Shown: piece by piece, positions 1 to 13,100 of the stretch | How positions within the stretch are numbered: position 1 is the stretch's first letter | Layout: the number at the start of each line of letters is the position of its first letter | Assembly: GCA_026225945.1 (NCBI GenBank) | Contig: JAMJFZ010000199.1 | Location: 71,092,501 to 71,156,500, forward strand | Reading direction: 5' to 3' | Source: Cricetomys ansorgei | Lineage: Eukaryota; Chordata; Mammalia; Rodentia; Nesomyidae | DNA length: 64,000 nucleotides | Notes under the pieces: generated by a model | The model's input: only the letters and a program-made list of their open reading frames with translations | The model's database searches: none | Told to the model about the DNA's origin: nothing | Program-made: the position numbers and the translations under genes

Positions 1-1795
1 CTCCTCCTTGCAGCCTCTCAGAAGTCACCTTATCTCACCAATTGTCCTCTCTATGAGACTTTACCAAGCTTCATCCTCAAGTCTATGAAAACAGTTCTGC
101 TAAAGGCCTGTTCCAAATTACCCTACCCTCCAGCTTTATCTCCCCACCCTACTCTCATGGAGCTTGGTGCACAACAGACCTATCCCATCTACATTGTTCA
201 TCTGGCCTTAAGATATAGGACTGGTCTCCTTTGGGGCTGGTTTCTCTTGTGTGACACCCATGTTTCCTGGGATATACTCTTGATCTGATCTGGTTGTTTG
301 ACTTCTCCCCCAGACAATATTCCTCAGACCTTGAACTATTACCCAAGCATTCCTAGTTCTGAACGTGCACAGCCAGCCTGGTAAGCCAAAATCATTGACT
401 TTTACTCAGAGCCAGCATCTCCTCTAGCCCACTTACTCTATCAGACAGTGGCCTCCATCCCCAGCCACTGCCCTTTGCACAAGGTCCCCACTCCCAGGAG
501 CCTTCAGCCCCAATCCGAGAATGCCTTTGCTTCCTGGAATGTCAGTCAAATGCTGCTGCCTGAGGAGGCCTCCTGAGATCCCCATGTCCTATTCATCTAA
601 TGTGGCTGTCTATGGAGACAGGGTGAGTCTGGCTTGGTAGCCAGCTGTACAGGCTGAGCATTCATATGCACTTGATACTGCAAACAACTCATTGTTTGGA
701 CCCATAATGAGCTACAGGGCCCTGTCACAGGTGTATTAGGGTAGACTGTCCCTGAATATAAAGATCTGTGGGCGTGATTTGGGATTTGTGTCAGAGCTTC
801 TGAAGAAATAACAATAAGATACACAAGTGGTCCCTAGAAGCAGGCCAGGGCTAGCACGAATGCTGCGGTAGCTCTTAGGGCAGGCTAGGTTCCTGCTGCA
901 TCTGAGAAAGCAGGCCCTGCTCAAGACAACAATGCTCAGAAACCTAAGAAAGATCTCTCTTGCCCAAAGAAGAGTCTGACCTGTTTCCTAGGTTCCTGGG
1001 AGACCTTGAGATATCTTACTTGGTAAGAATGTCTCATGGTCTAGGACCAGGGTCACCTCCCACAATTAAAGGCTATAATTCAATGGGAGTCCTGTAGGCC
1101 ACATGGTATTAGTCCCATCTCCAGAGAGGCTGGAGGATAAGTATAGCCATAGAAACAGCCAAGCACATCCACATGACAGGGCTGAAGGCTCTGGACTCAT
1201 AAGGAGTAATCTTGGTTGGCAATACTCCTATGTGTGGTCACACATTGCTGACAGGGTACTAACACTGCCCTGTCCACAAAAGGCAACAGGAAGCTGCAGG
1301 TTTGAGGCCCCCTGAACTCTGTCTTAACAGTTTTTTCCCAGCTGATTTTTGTTTTTAAAATAAGGTCTAATTACGTAGCCCAGGATAGCCAGGAACTCCT
1401 ATCTCAAACTCCCAAGTGTACGGATTACAGTTATGAGCCACCACACCTAGCTCCCCCAATGATTTAGACAATCCCTGTAGTCAGTGGTGAGTATACCAGC
1501 TGCCTGGGTTCTCTGAGTCTTTCTTGTGAATGGTGAACCTCAGGGTAGTACTGAGCCCTCTGGGCCTATGTCAAGTTCCACCCTGACGTGGCTTGGGTTC
1601 ACTAACAGTTCACTAACACAACGTGGGATGGTAGTGTGTTCATACTACATGTGTGCATCCCTGTTCTTGGTTGCCCTCAGGGACTTGTAGGACAGGCACT
1701 TTCAGTGCTCTGATCACTCTTCTGTAGGCTGCTCAGGAAAAGCCAAACTAACTGGACTATTACAACAATGGCCCAAGCTAACCTGTCCACTTTAC
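1..1795. other. Mroh1 intron sequence, no gene seen
   Basis: No Mroh1 exon or other gene could be supported here. The only recognisable element is a decayed B1-like SINE at about 1342-1452. Confidence 0.5.
1342..1452 (-). repeat. Old B1-like SINE
   Basis: Antisense B1 landmarks (TAGCCCAGGATAGCCAGGAA and GGATTACAGTTATGAGCCAC) are present with heavy divergence. Confidence 0.6.
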
Positions 1796-4700
1796 CTTAT
1801 TGTTGGTGTCCTGAAGAGGGAGCCTCATGGACGAGAGGATAAAGGGCTTCTTAACTTCCATTTGAGCAGCTACAAGAAACAAACAAAATGGCTTAGTCCC
1901 TGCTAACGAAGACCAGTCATCCTATCCATTTCTATCTTAAGGGTGGAAGGAGAGAACCAATTCTTGCAAGTTGCCATCTGATTCCCACTCCCTCTTCATA
2001 GCACTTACATACCCACAACGAACAAACAAATAAAGAGACAGATAAATGTAATTTAAACAAAGTTTTTAGAAAGCTAAGAGGTTGGCACTTGAGGCAACAA
2101 ATACAAAAGTGGTTTGAACTCTGGGGAAGGTAGGTCAGTGACACCGTAATTGAACTGGCATCAGAGTCAGCAGTCTGGTTAGACTAAAATAACAGGTCTT
2201 GGCTGGCTGGGGTATTTCTCACATGTTCCACGTGAACTGCTGCTGTTAGTCTGGGAGTTCCTTCTTGCTGAGAGCCAGTAACATAACCACTTATCTCCTA
2301 ATACTTGAAAGAAGATTCAAAATGGCCATGAAGTGCTCAGTTCAGCAGCTCATATACTAAAACTGGAACAATGCACAGAAGACCAGCATGGCCCCTGTGT
2401 AATATGACACTCAAATTAGTGAGGCATTCCATATCTTTATATATGGATTTCACTTTTTATCATAAGTAGTAAATGGATATTATGTGCTGGCTATCACTGG
2501 ATGTGGTACATGCCTGTAACCCTAACACTCAGAGGCAGGAGGATCATGAAGTCCAGGCCAGCTGAGAAGGCTAACATAGGAAGCTAGCGAGTTCAAGGCC
2601 AGCCTAGGCTATGGAGCAAGACCCTGTATAAAAAGGGGAGAGGCTGGAGAGATAGCTCAGCAGTTAAAAATGCTTACTGCTCTTATAGAGGATCCGAGTT
2701 CAGTTCCCAGGAACCTACATCAAGCAGCACACAATCACCTGTAACTCCAGTAGAGCATCAAATGCCTTCTGACCTCTATGGGCACCTGCACATAAACTCA
2801 CGAGGCCACACAGACATACATATAATAAATGAATAAATAAATGGATAATCTTTTTTTTTAAGGAAGGAAAATAGGGAAGAAAAATGAGGGCACTGGGTAC
2901 AAGGCAGGTAATATACTGTTTGTGACAATGTTTTTGTTATATAAACAGTCCAGTAAGAAAGATGTCATCCTGATTCCAATTTCACAAGCCAGTAGCCTGA
3001 ACCCAGAGGGCACATGCCCCTCAAAACGCAACCTCCCAAAAACAAAAGACAGAGCCTAATACAGAGGATGGAGATCTCAAAGGAACATGGCCTTGTCCCC
3101 AGGGCTCCAGCCCCACCCCTAAAATGCTCCTTGGTCCAGGCCCTACCTCCCCTGAAGCTATCACAACAAAGCCTGGTGAGGGTCCTGGTGGTGATAACAT
3201 AAAATACAGAAAAATGAAATGTGTACTATAAAAGCTCAGACAATAGAGATTCTAAATCTGACCTGAGGCAAATTGCATAGTGTTTATAAGATGTTAAAGA
3301 ATACTCATGACCTTAAAAATGAGAAGTATAGGAAAGAAAATGTAGGAAGGGAAAACGGCAATATTATGATGTTGAAGTTTAATTTTTAGTTATGTTTAAA
3401 ATGTTTTATACACTGTTGGGTGAGGGGCTGTCTAGGGTGTTCTGTATTGTTTGCAAGTGTTGGATTTCTGTGGGGGTTGTTTAATTGCTAATGATCTCCA
3501 CGTGCTATCAGTAGAACACCTGAGGAGTTCTGAAAGCATAAACACACCTGAGGTCAGATGCTCGGCGTTCCACTGTCAAATCAAGTATGACACCGGCATG
3601 ACGATGGCTCCCTCTGCTGAGGTCTGGCAGAGTTTGCAGTCTACGAAAATGCCTCCTTGTCTCCTTTCTGAACACACAGCAGCCTACCAACTACATCATG
3701 AAACTTCGGTTATGAAGACTAAAGACAGTCACCAGGAAGAGGGACAGCTTCAGTGTGACAGGGAGGAGCACTCTGCAGAGAGCACTGCTGACACACACAA
3801 CACAAACAGTGCGAACGTGCTCCACATCACTGGATTATGCCACTGTATATTATGTCACTTTAGAACAAATAAAAATGAAGCCAGAGCTGGAGAAGTAACG
3901 AAGCTGGCAGAGTGCTCGCATGGCATGCATGAAGCTGAAGGTTGGACCCCCAGCACTGAATAGGAACAAGTGTGGGGGTGAACACCTGAAATCCCAGCAT
4001 TAGGGAGGTAGAGCCAGGAGGGTAAGGAGTTCAAGGTCATTCTCAGCTGTATAACCAATTCAAGGCCAGTCTGGGATACCAAACATCCATTTCTTAAAAA
4101 CAAACAAACAAAACAAAAATCAAAGGTCAGCTGGGCATGGCCTTTAATCCCAGCATTTAGGAGGCAGAGGCAGAGGCAGGTGGGTATCTGTGAGTTGGAG
4201 GACAGCCAGGGCTATAGAGAGAGACCCTGTCTCAAAAATCAAACACAAAAGAAAACAGAACAAACAAACAAATAAATGGTCAACCTCCAAAGAGAAAGCT
4301 AAATAGATACGGTATTATTTCCATATAAAGATACATATGGCTACATATAAACATCTTAAAAGTAGAGACCTGGAGAGATTGAGAACCTGGGTTTGATTCC
4401 CAGGACCCTCATGGTGGCTCATAGCCAGCTGTAACTCCAGTTCCAGAGTATCAGACACACTTTTCTGACCTCCCTGGGCACATGGACACAGTAACAGACA
4501 TACGTGCAGGCAAAACACCCACATAAAATAAAACAATTAAAAAATGAAAAAGTGAAAAGTAGGCACAGCAGGACTGGTGGTGCACGCCTTTGATCCCAGC
4601 ACTGGGAAGGCAGAGGCAGACCTCTACTCGTTCAAGGTCGTCAGCCTGCTGTACACAGTGAGTTCCAGGCCAGCCAAGATTAATTATGTAGTGAAACCCT

Positions 4701-5540
4701 GTCTCAAAACAACAAAAAAAACCACGACAAACTAAGCATAGTGCTAGACTCTGGAATCTTATGGATGAAGACACAAAGGTTTAGATGATAAGACTACATT
4801 ATTAAAACCAGGCCAGCTGCTGGAGGAGGGGTTCCTATGTGTTATGTGAAGTTTTTCAGAGAAATTTAAAATTAATCTGTGTTCCAGCTGGGACTCACAC
4901 TGAAGCACAAAGAATGGCTCATTTCAGCTCATCTTTAGATTACTGGGGTTTCTCGGGGAGCAATAGACAACTATGGATAGCTTTATTTTCCTGAAATTGC
5001 TATCCTGCTCCTACTTCATAAGGCTTTAAGTCCACAGGAGAACCAATGCAAACCTGAGTTCAGAGCGCTACCTAGTGTTAAAGCAATAGAGGTGACTATA
5101 GGCTCAGACAACATGAGGCACAGATAAAACTAGAGTCCAGGAAAAGTATGTCTGTGTGCTCCAAACTTGCCCTCATCAGGGATTTTGCTGGTTTGGAAAA
5201 CCTTGGTAGGATGGCTTGTTCTGCTATAACCTGGCTTATCAAACAACTAATAGAGGCTTGCTGCACAAGTTATTCTGGATAGGATGCACAGGACTGGCTT
5301 CACTACAATGGGTGTTTTGGAAAAACGGAATGCTTTCACCTAACGGTGCTAGACAACTGCATTCCTACAACCTGAAATTCTGCTCCTAGATACATGTCCA
5401 ACAAAGTGTGCACAGGAGAAATGAAAGCAGCAGCAGTCGTCATTAGGGTGAGAAATTTGAAGAATCCACTTAACTACTGCCAACAAATGAGTACCCTGGA
5501 GACTAACTCACTACAAACTTCACAGAAATGGACTCTGTGG

Positions 5541-5585
<45 letters not shown>

Positions 5586-7077
5586 TTCATGAACAGAAGT
5601 AGAAATAGTAGATACAAAATGCTCCATGCTGTGCAATTTCTCTTTCTTTATACAACATGCAAAACAGTAACATCTTCTTGTGCTGGGAGCTACGCTTCCC
5701 AAGACCTGACAGTGGTCCCTGGGCACTGTCATATCCTTTCCTCATTCTCCATCCAGGTGGGAAATAATGGGCTTGTGTTATCATTTACTGAAAAGAACAG
5801 TTACCATCTTTGCTGTTTCCGAATATGAAATGTACTTCAAGATAAAAATTTAAATGCCAGGTGGTAGTCGTGCAAGCCTTTAATCCCAGCACTTGGGAGG
5901 CGGAAGCAGGTGGATCTCTGGGTTAGAAGCCAGCCAGGTCTACTGAGCTAGTTCCAGGACAGCCAGGGCTACACAGAGAAACCCTGTCTTGAAAAACCAA
6001 ATAAATAAAGAAATACATCTTGAATTTGTACTTATGAAGGCAAGAAGTTCTCTAAGGTAATCTACAGAAAGAAACAAAGCACACTATGAACTGTCTCTAG
6101 ATAGAGAAAATTCTCTTTCTTGTATGCAGATACTTCCATAAGAAATGCCCAGAGAAAGAACATAAGAGAAAAAATGAAATACACATAAACACAGAATGGC
6201 TTCAGAAGCACACATATGCAATTTAAGAATTAACTAAAAAAAAAATGAGAAAGGTACACCTGGATAGTCACATACCAATGCTGAACTCCCCACTCTCTAA
6301 AGAAAGAATTTCCTTTCTCAATAAGAATCATTTACTCTAATGAAACCAATAAAAGCACCACACATCTAGGTTAAGGCATCTCTAGTCAAATGCGGGCTAT
6401 GATGGCACACCTCTTTAGTCCCATCACTTGGGAGGCAGAGACACGTGGATCCCTGTGAGTTCTCAGACAGCCAGGGATATATAGAAAGACAAACAAAACA
6501 GAAAGAAAAAAAACAGAAGGAAGAAATCCAGACAAACAAATACTTGCCCAATCCACACACCTCTACAGTATGTGACAGCTCACCAAGGGGGACAAGGAGG
6601 CATTTTCATATGTGGAAGCCCTGCCAGACCTCAGCAGAGGGAACCACCGTCACGGCAAGTGCCAACCTGGACCGTCTCAGCTCAGGTGCTTTATTGATCC
6701 AGCACTCCTCAGGTGCAGATCATTAGCAATCAAACGTTCCCCCCCCACCCCCAGAAATCCATCACCTGCAAACAATACAGAACGCCAAGACCTAGGCTAA
6801 CCCCTCACTCAGTGCATAAAACAATTTCAAACGTAACTTAAACATCCCCAACACATCCCAGTGAACTTCTACACGGTTAGAAGTCCATTCTGAAGCTATG
6901 AAGGCTTCCTTTATGAGTTTATACTTTCACTATCAATTACATTTTTATACACTTACCCATCAAAAAAAGAAAACAATGACAGAGTTGAAACTAGAGAAAC
7001 AACTTACTTTATGTGCCCTTTCATAACTCATGTGTCCTTTTGTCTGCATTCCAATCAACTTGTGAACTCTTAAATGT

Positions 7078-7117
<40 letters not shown>

Positions 7118-10100
7118 TAAAAAAAAACAAAAACAAAAAAAAACAAAACAGCACCAAGAGTCCACTTCTGGTGCCTTAAGACACGCCAGAGCCCCAGGCA
7201 ATAGCATCTACCTTTCTGAACCTCATATCTAATGTCACCCAATGTGGTCCATGGTTGCTGTTTTCTGACCTCTGACAGAGTATAAATGAAATTCACTAAA
7301 ACATAAACCCATATGTAGAGCTGTGATTGTCTTTATGAAACTTATTGCTAATCAATTAAATCCCCCTTAAAAGCAGGAAACTTGGGGCTGGAAGGAGTTG
7401 CTCAGAAGTAGAACACTTGCTTAGGATGTGTGGAACCCCGAGTTCTAAGTCTGTGGTGGTTTGAATGAGAATGGTCGCATGGGCTCAAATATTTGAATGT
7501 GTGGTCCCCAGTTGGTAGAACAGTTTGGGAAGGATTGGGAGGTGTAGCCTTGTTGGGGCAGGCTTTGAAGTTTCAAAAGCCAGCGCCATTCCCAGTTATC
7601 ATAGGCTTCCGTGTGTATACTTGCTCTCCCTTTCCCTTGCCCCCACATCCAAATAAACTTTCTCTTCTACTAGTTGCCTTGGTTATGGTGTCTTATCACA
7701 GCAATAATAACTAAGACAAAGTTCAATCGTGAAAACCACCAAGCTAAATACTAATAGTACTTCAAAGCAGGACGCTAATCTTATCTAAAAGATGGACATT
7801 AACCTGGTGCTATCCTACACTGGACATGGCGCAGGTGGCCAGCCTGCAGGCACAGAAGGCACTCACCAGCTGAGTTGATGATGTGTCTCAGGATCTGCAG
7901 AGTACCCACTCGGAGCCTCTCATTGTTGGTGTCCAGCTTTGGCAGTAAGAAGGCCAGCAGGCGGTCAGGAGAGCAGCAGGCTGCAGGGCAACATGCATAT
8001 CAGACACTTTGTTCCATGTTAGGACCCTAAGCTCCCCAGGACTGTCTTGGTCACTCTTGAGCTGAAGTTTCCCAGTACAGTGAGGAAGACTCATTGTGGG
8101 GAATGTGGAAAGCTAATGCAGGAAGCTGGAACTTTCTTGCCATCAATTTCGCCCCCAATGTTTTCTTGGAATGGCTGTATAAAGGGAAGGGTTGGATCAC
8201 AGAGGGCTTTAACATCAAAGGGTTGGCACCATGTATACATGTGAGACTCAGACTGGAGGTCACCAGGACAAGTAGGCTCATTCTAACTTAATTCATGGGG
8301 AGCCCACAAGGGACTCCTAGAAGATCCTCCTGCTTCTGGGCTGGTCTGCAGGCAGAGAGCAATTCCCAAGCATTCCCAATGGAACCTTCTGGAAATGACC
8401 TTGGTGAGTTCTCTCACCTTTGTGAACCAGTGTCACTGACCGTAAAACTTGGGCCTCCCACCCACCACACTCTGGGTCAGTTGAATCAGTCTCCCAGCCT
8501 TCCCTCCCTCCAGGCTCTAGGTGGGTGCTGATGTCACTGGTCACAAGCTTCTGCCTGACCCTCAAACTGGCAAACAGGCCCTGACAGAATATAGACAGAG
8601 CTGGTAGACCAGGGTTTGTCTGTCCTAAACCACCGGCTCCAGTAGAAGCACTGATGCTGTCATCTCTATCTAGGGTCAGGTAAGGTCAGACTGATGGCCA
8701 GAGCCAGACAGTCACATGCTGACCAGGGGCACAAAGTAGCAGGCTGTGGATGTGGGTCAAGGATGGAATGTGTGGGATGGAGACAGAAGCCTCTAGAAGA
8801 AGAGAGGTAGGGCTATAACATGTACTTCAGTGAAGATCAGGTATTTTGGGGCTATGACTAGGACCAAGAACCTGCTTGAGGCCCTAAATCCTCCTCAGCC
8901 TGAGCCATGAAGTGACCTATCATTAACCCTACTCAAAGAGGTCAACTGTCCAGGCATGATGGCACACAACTGTTAACTCCACTAATCGGGAGCCTGAGGC
9001 AGAAGGATCATAAATGCAAGGCCAGCTGAGCTAAAAGAATAATGAGATCCTGTTTTTGGTTTGTTTGTTTGTTTGTTTGTTTAAATAATGATAAATAAAA
9101 TAAAACACAATGAAAACAACTAGTTCGGGCATGTCACCTGAGGCTCCTCTTGTCAGAAGACATCACCCAAGCCGCCACTCACCCAGCACGGTGAAACAGC
9201 GAAGCACCTCCTTCTGGCTACTCATCACCAGAGGGCTTGAGGACTCCACAGGCACACAAATCTGCTCCAGGAAACAGGACAGAGATATGGTGACAGACTC
9301 ATTGTCATGCCAGGGTCCTGCTGTGCAACAGATGAGTGGCTCTACTTCACCTGGGGGGCACTGGAAAGGTATTTTGTTGTTGCTGCTTTTGGGGGCTGGA
9401 GTGATAGATCATTCAGAGGTTAACAGGTCTGGCTGCCCTTTCCAGAGGAGCCGGGTTCAATTCTCAGCACCCACATGACAGTTCATTATCCCCTTTGACT
9501 GGAATTACAGACAGTTGTGAGCTGCCATGTGGGTACTGGGAATCAAACCCAGGTTTCTGCAAGAGCAACAAGTATTCTTCACCACTGAGCCATCTCTCCA
9601 ACCTACATTTTTGTGTTTTCTGAGACAGGATTTATGTAGCCCAGGCTGGCCTTGAACTCATATTAGTATTTACTAATATTCTTATTAGGGTGGGGGTGTG
9701 TATGTGCTACGCACGCATGTGGAGATCAGACAACTTGACGGAGTCAGTTCTCTCCTTTATGTGGGAGTTCCAGGGGTTGGACTTAAGTCATCCAGCTTGA
9801 GTGGCAAGCACCTTCACCCACCAAGCCACTCCATGAGCCCAACAGTGATCTGTTAACTGTGAGCCCTTCTGACGTTGGAGGGCAGGGCAGCTCGATTCCC
9901 TAACCGGCAACTGTCAGATTCTCCCTTGCTGTAAAATCAGTGTCAGCTAAAGAGCCGGCCATCCTACCCTTATGCCAGCAGTGACCCTCACGAACACCCC
10001 ATAGTCGCCTTGAAGGAACTGTGCAATATGGCTGCTTGCTCTGGCTCTTGACAGCAGAGACCCCACCAGAACTACTTCAAAAGTTACACTGGACTTTTTG

Positions 10101-13100
10101 TTATGACAAGTCTTGGTGAATTCTAGATGATCCTGCAACCACTTCCTCTTTTTTTTTTTCTTTTCTTTTCGAGACAGGGTTTCTCTGTATAACTCCGGCT
10201 GTCCTGCAACTCGCTCTGTAAACCAGGCTGGCCTTGAACTCACAGAGATCCACCTGCCTCTGCCACCCAAGTGCTGGGGTCAAAGGTGTGCGCCACCACC
10301 ACCTGGCCCTGCGACCACTTCTACCTGAGCCAGAGAGGAAGCATGGCCTACCAGAGGAACCAAGGTGACAGATGTTAAAGGGCCAAAGCTACGATTCCTA
10401 CCAACATGAGCATTTATTTGCAAGGGAAACTTGCTGTGGTTGGTACAAACACCTCTCTTCTGGCTATTTTACATGGATAAGTAAACTCCTTGAATCATTT
10501 GATATGTCAGCTGAGAGACACCCAAACGGTCTGTGCAACATCAATAAAAGTTCCCTCAAGTCATCTTTTCTGGCCTCCTCTTAGTAAATGGGCTGAGAAG
10601 CTGACTTCTTCCCTTGTAAAACTGTTAAAGATCTCTGTAAAAAATGTCATTCAGTCCTTTCCCATACCACATTTTTTTGTTCTGTTCAATAAATACAGAG
10701 CAAAGAATGTTATTGGGGACAGACAGACACAGAACAGACACATACACCAGACAGGCTGGTAACCACAGACTACAAATAGAAGACACAACGAAAAAAGTAG
10801 AGAATTTAGATTTGCTCTTGGTCAAATCGCACCAAAAAGTTTTTGTTTTTGTTCAACACACACACAATTAATAAACTTTTTTTTAAGTTGAGATCTTCCA
10901 TTTTCCTGCAAAATGCATGATTCTGTTTTGTTTTGTTTTTGTTTGTTTGTTTGCTTTGGTTTGGTTTTGGTTTTACAAGATAGGTTTTTCTGTGTAGCCC
11001 TAGCTGTCCTGGAGCTTACTCTGCAGACCAGGCTGGTCTCAAACTTCAGAGACCTACCCTCTCTGCCCCTCAAGTGCTGGAATTAAAGGCATGTGCACCA
11101 TGCCCAGCAATGAAAAAAAAAAACTTTTTTAAGAAAAGAAAGCCTCCTTGAGGCCTACTAAGGCCCCTTTCCACCTTCATACTCTATTTTTGACCACAAA
11201 GTCCCACAGATTCAGGTCCCCTCTGCTGGGTCACACTGTGTACAGCAGCTTTGTCAGTCTTCCTGACCCACAGGGAAGACTGCCCAGCCACACGACTTCT
11301 CATAGAAGTACTTCCTACGATGGAATCTTGTGATTCTTGGAACCCCGGGTCTCTTATCTCTTGCTCAGTTCCTTAAAATAAATTTAACACATAAAATAAA
11401 TTTAAAAATTAATTTAAAAAAAAATAAGCAGCTGGGTTTGATTATGAAGAATTTGCCTGATTAGCATCATTTGAGGTAAGAAGATCCACGATAAATCCAG
11501 GCCACACCTTCTGGTGACAAGCTACATAAAAAGCCATGGAGGAAGGACATTTTTGCTTTTTGTCTGCCTGCCTGCCCTTACTTTCACTAGAAAGTTTTTC
11601 CCTGTTCCTGGGGCATTCCTTCGCTGGTGTTAGAATCCACTTCCACAGAATTCCAACATAAACTGAAGACTGGCAGCTCTCTAGGAGTTCCCTGGGACTC
11701 CAGCACCAGACTGGGACTCTTGAAACATCCAGTCTCATGGGTTGAACAACTACTAGATCCTTGGCCTTTCTGTCAAGAGATAGTCAGTGTTGGACTAATG
11801 CTAATAAATCATAGACTGTCTCTCTCTCTCTCTATCAGTTACATTTCTCTAATTCAGCCTTCTACTTGTAGATCAAGATGTGTGCTCTCAGCTGTTGCTG
11901 TCACCATGCCTTTGCCCACCGTCATGGACACTCTCTGAAACTTTAAGCCCAAATAAACAGTTTCTTTCTTTTTTCTTTTTAATGTGCATTGCTGTGAGGG
12001 TGTCAGATCCCCTGGAACTGAAGTTACAGACGGCTGTGTGCTGCCATGTGGGTGCTGGGAACTGGACCCGAGCCCTCTGGAAGAGCAGCCAGTGCTCTTA
12101 ACCACTGAGCCATCTCTCCAGCACTCAACCCTTTTTTTTTTTAAAGTCATGGTATTTTGTCACAGCAATAGAACAGAAACTAATACACCATCACCTGCAC
12201 TTGCCACTGCTGGGCTGGAAGATGATGCTTTATCACTGGAAGCCACAGCCATGTGATGCCAGGAAGCCCATTCCATAGTTGTGTGGCTGAAGCACCCACT
12301 CCAAATCACGCTCCTGTATTCCCACTGGGCAACTCATTTTGAAGGGTCAATCCCCACAAGACCCACCACCCCAAGTACTCATCTTCCAGCCTACCTGAGC
12401 ATGAAAAGCCACCAGGAGGGCATCGAGCTGAACCTCCAGTGTGCGGCTGCCCACACTCACAGCTGCCTCGAGAATTTGGCCCAGGCTCTGTCGAGACAGG
12501 AAGAGATGGCTTCAGTCCACTTTCTGACCCTAGGATAAGGTCCAGGAGAACACTAATCCCCTTTAAGACCCAAATGAATTAGCTTTACCTTTACCTACAG
12601 AATTTGGAGACAGAATACTAAAAGTGTTTTCTGGATCACAAGTCAATATGAAAGGTAGAAGTACAAGTTCCCAGGCTCCCATCCAGTGCTTAGTAGAGAG
12701 GAAACCACTCCCCTCATAACCCAACACAAAATTTAAAGTTAGGGTTGCTCCCATAGAATCTGATCTGAGGGGTCCTAGTGTTGCTATGCCTTCCCTCCCT
12801 ACAAATACCTTGGATATCTGGAAGGTCTCTGCATGCTTCTTGTAGAGGCTGAGTACTCCAGGAAGGAGCTTAGGGAGCTGTTCTTCCAACTTCTCACTGG
12901 GAAGCAGGTGACTCATGGGACCCAGAGCCGCCACCACTGCAAGCCGGAGCTAAAGGGATAGCAAAGGCCTCCCTGTCTGCTCATGGCTCTGAATACCAGG
13001 TTTAACAGGCAAGCCTAGTGGCTACCAATTACTAGTATATCTGTGGGGCAACCATGGCTAGAGGCCAGGTGGTGGCCAGTAGGACATAGTTTCAGGGCAG

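Noticed and set aside
3451..3963. A 170-codon plus-strand open frame
   Set aside because: It crosses the unnamed repeat (copy A), unrelated intron sequence and the start of a B4 SINE, with no recognisable domain. Its other copy at 6580-6848 does not keep the frame.
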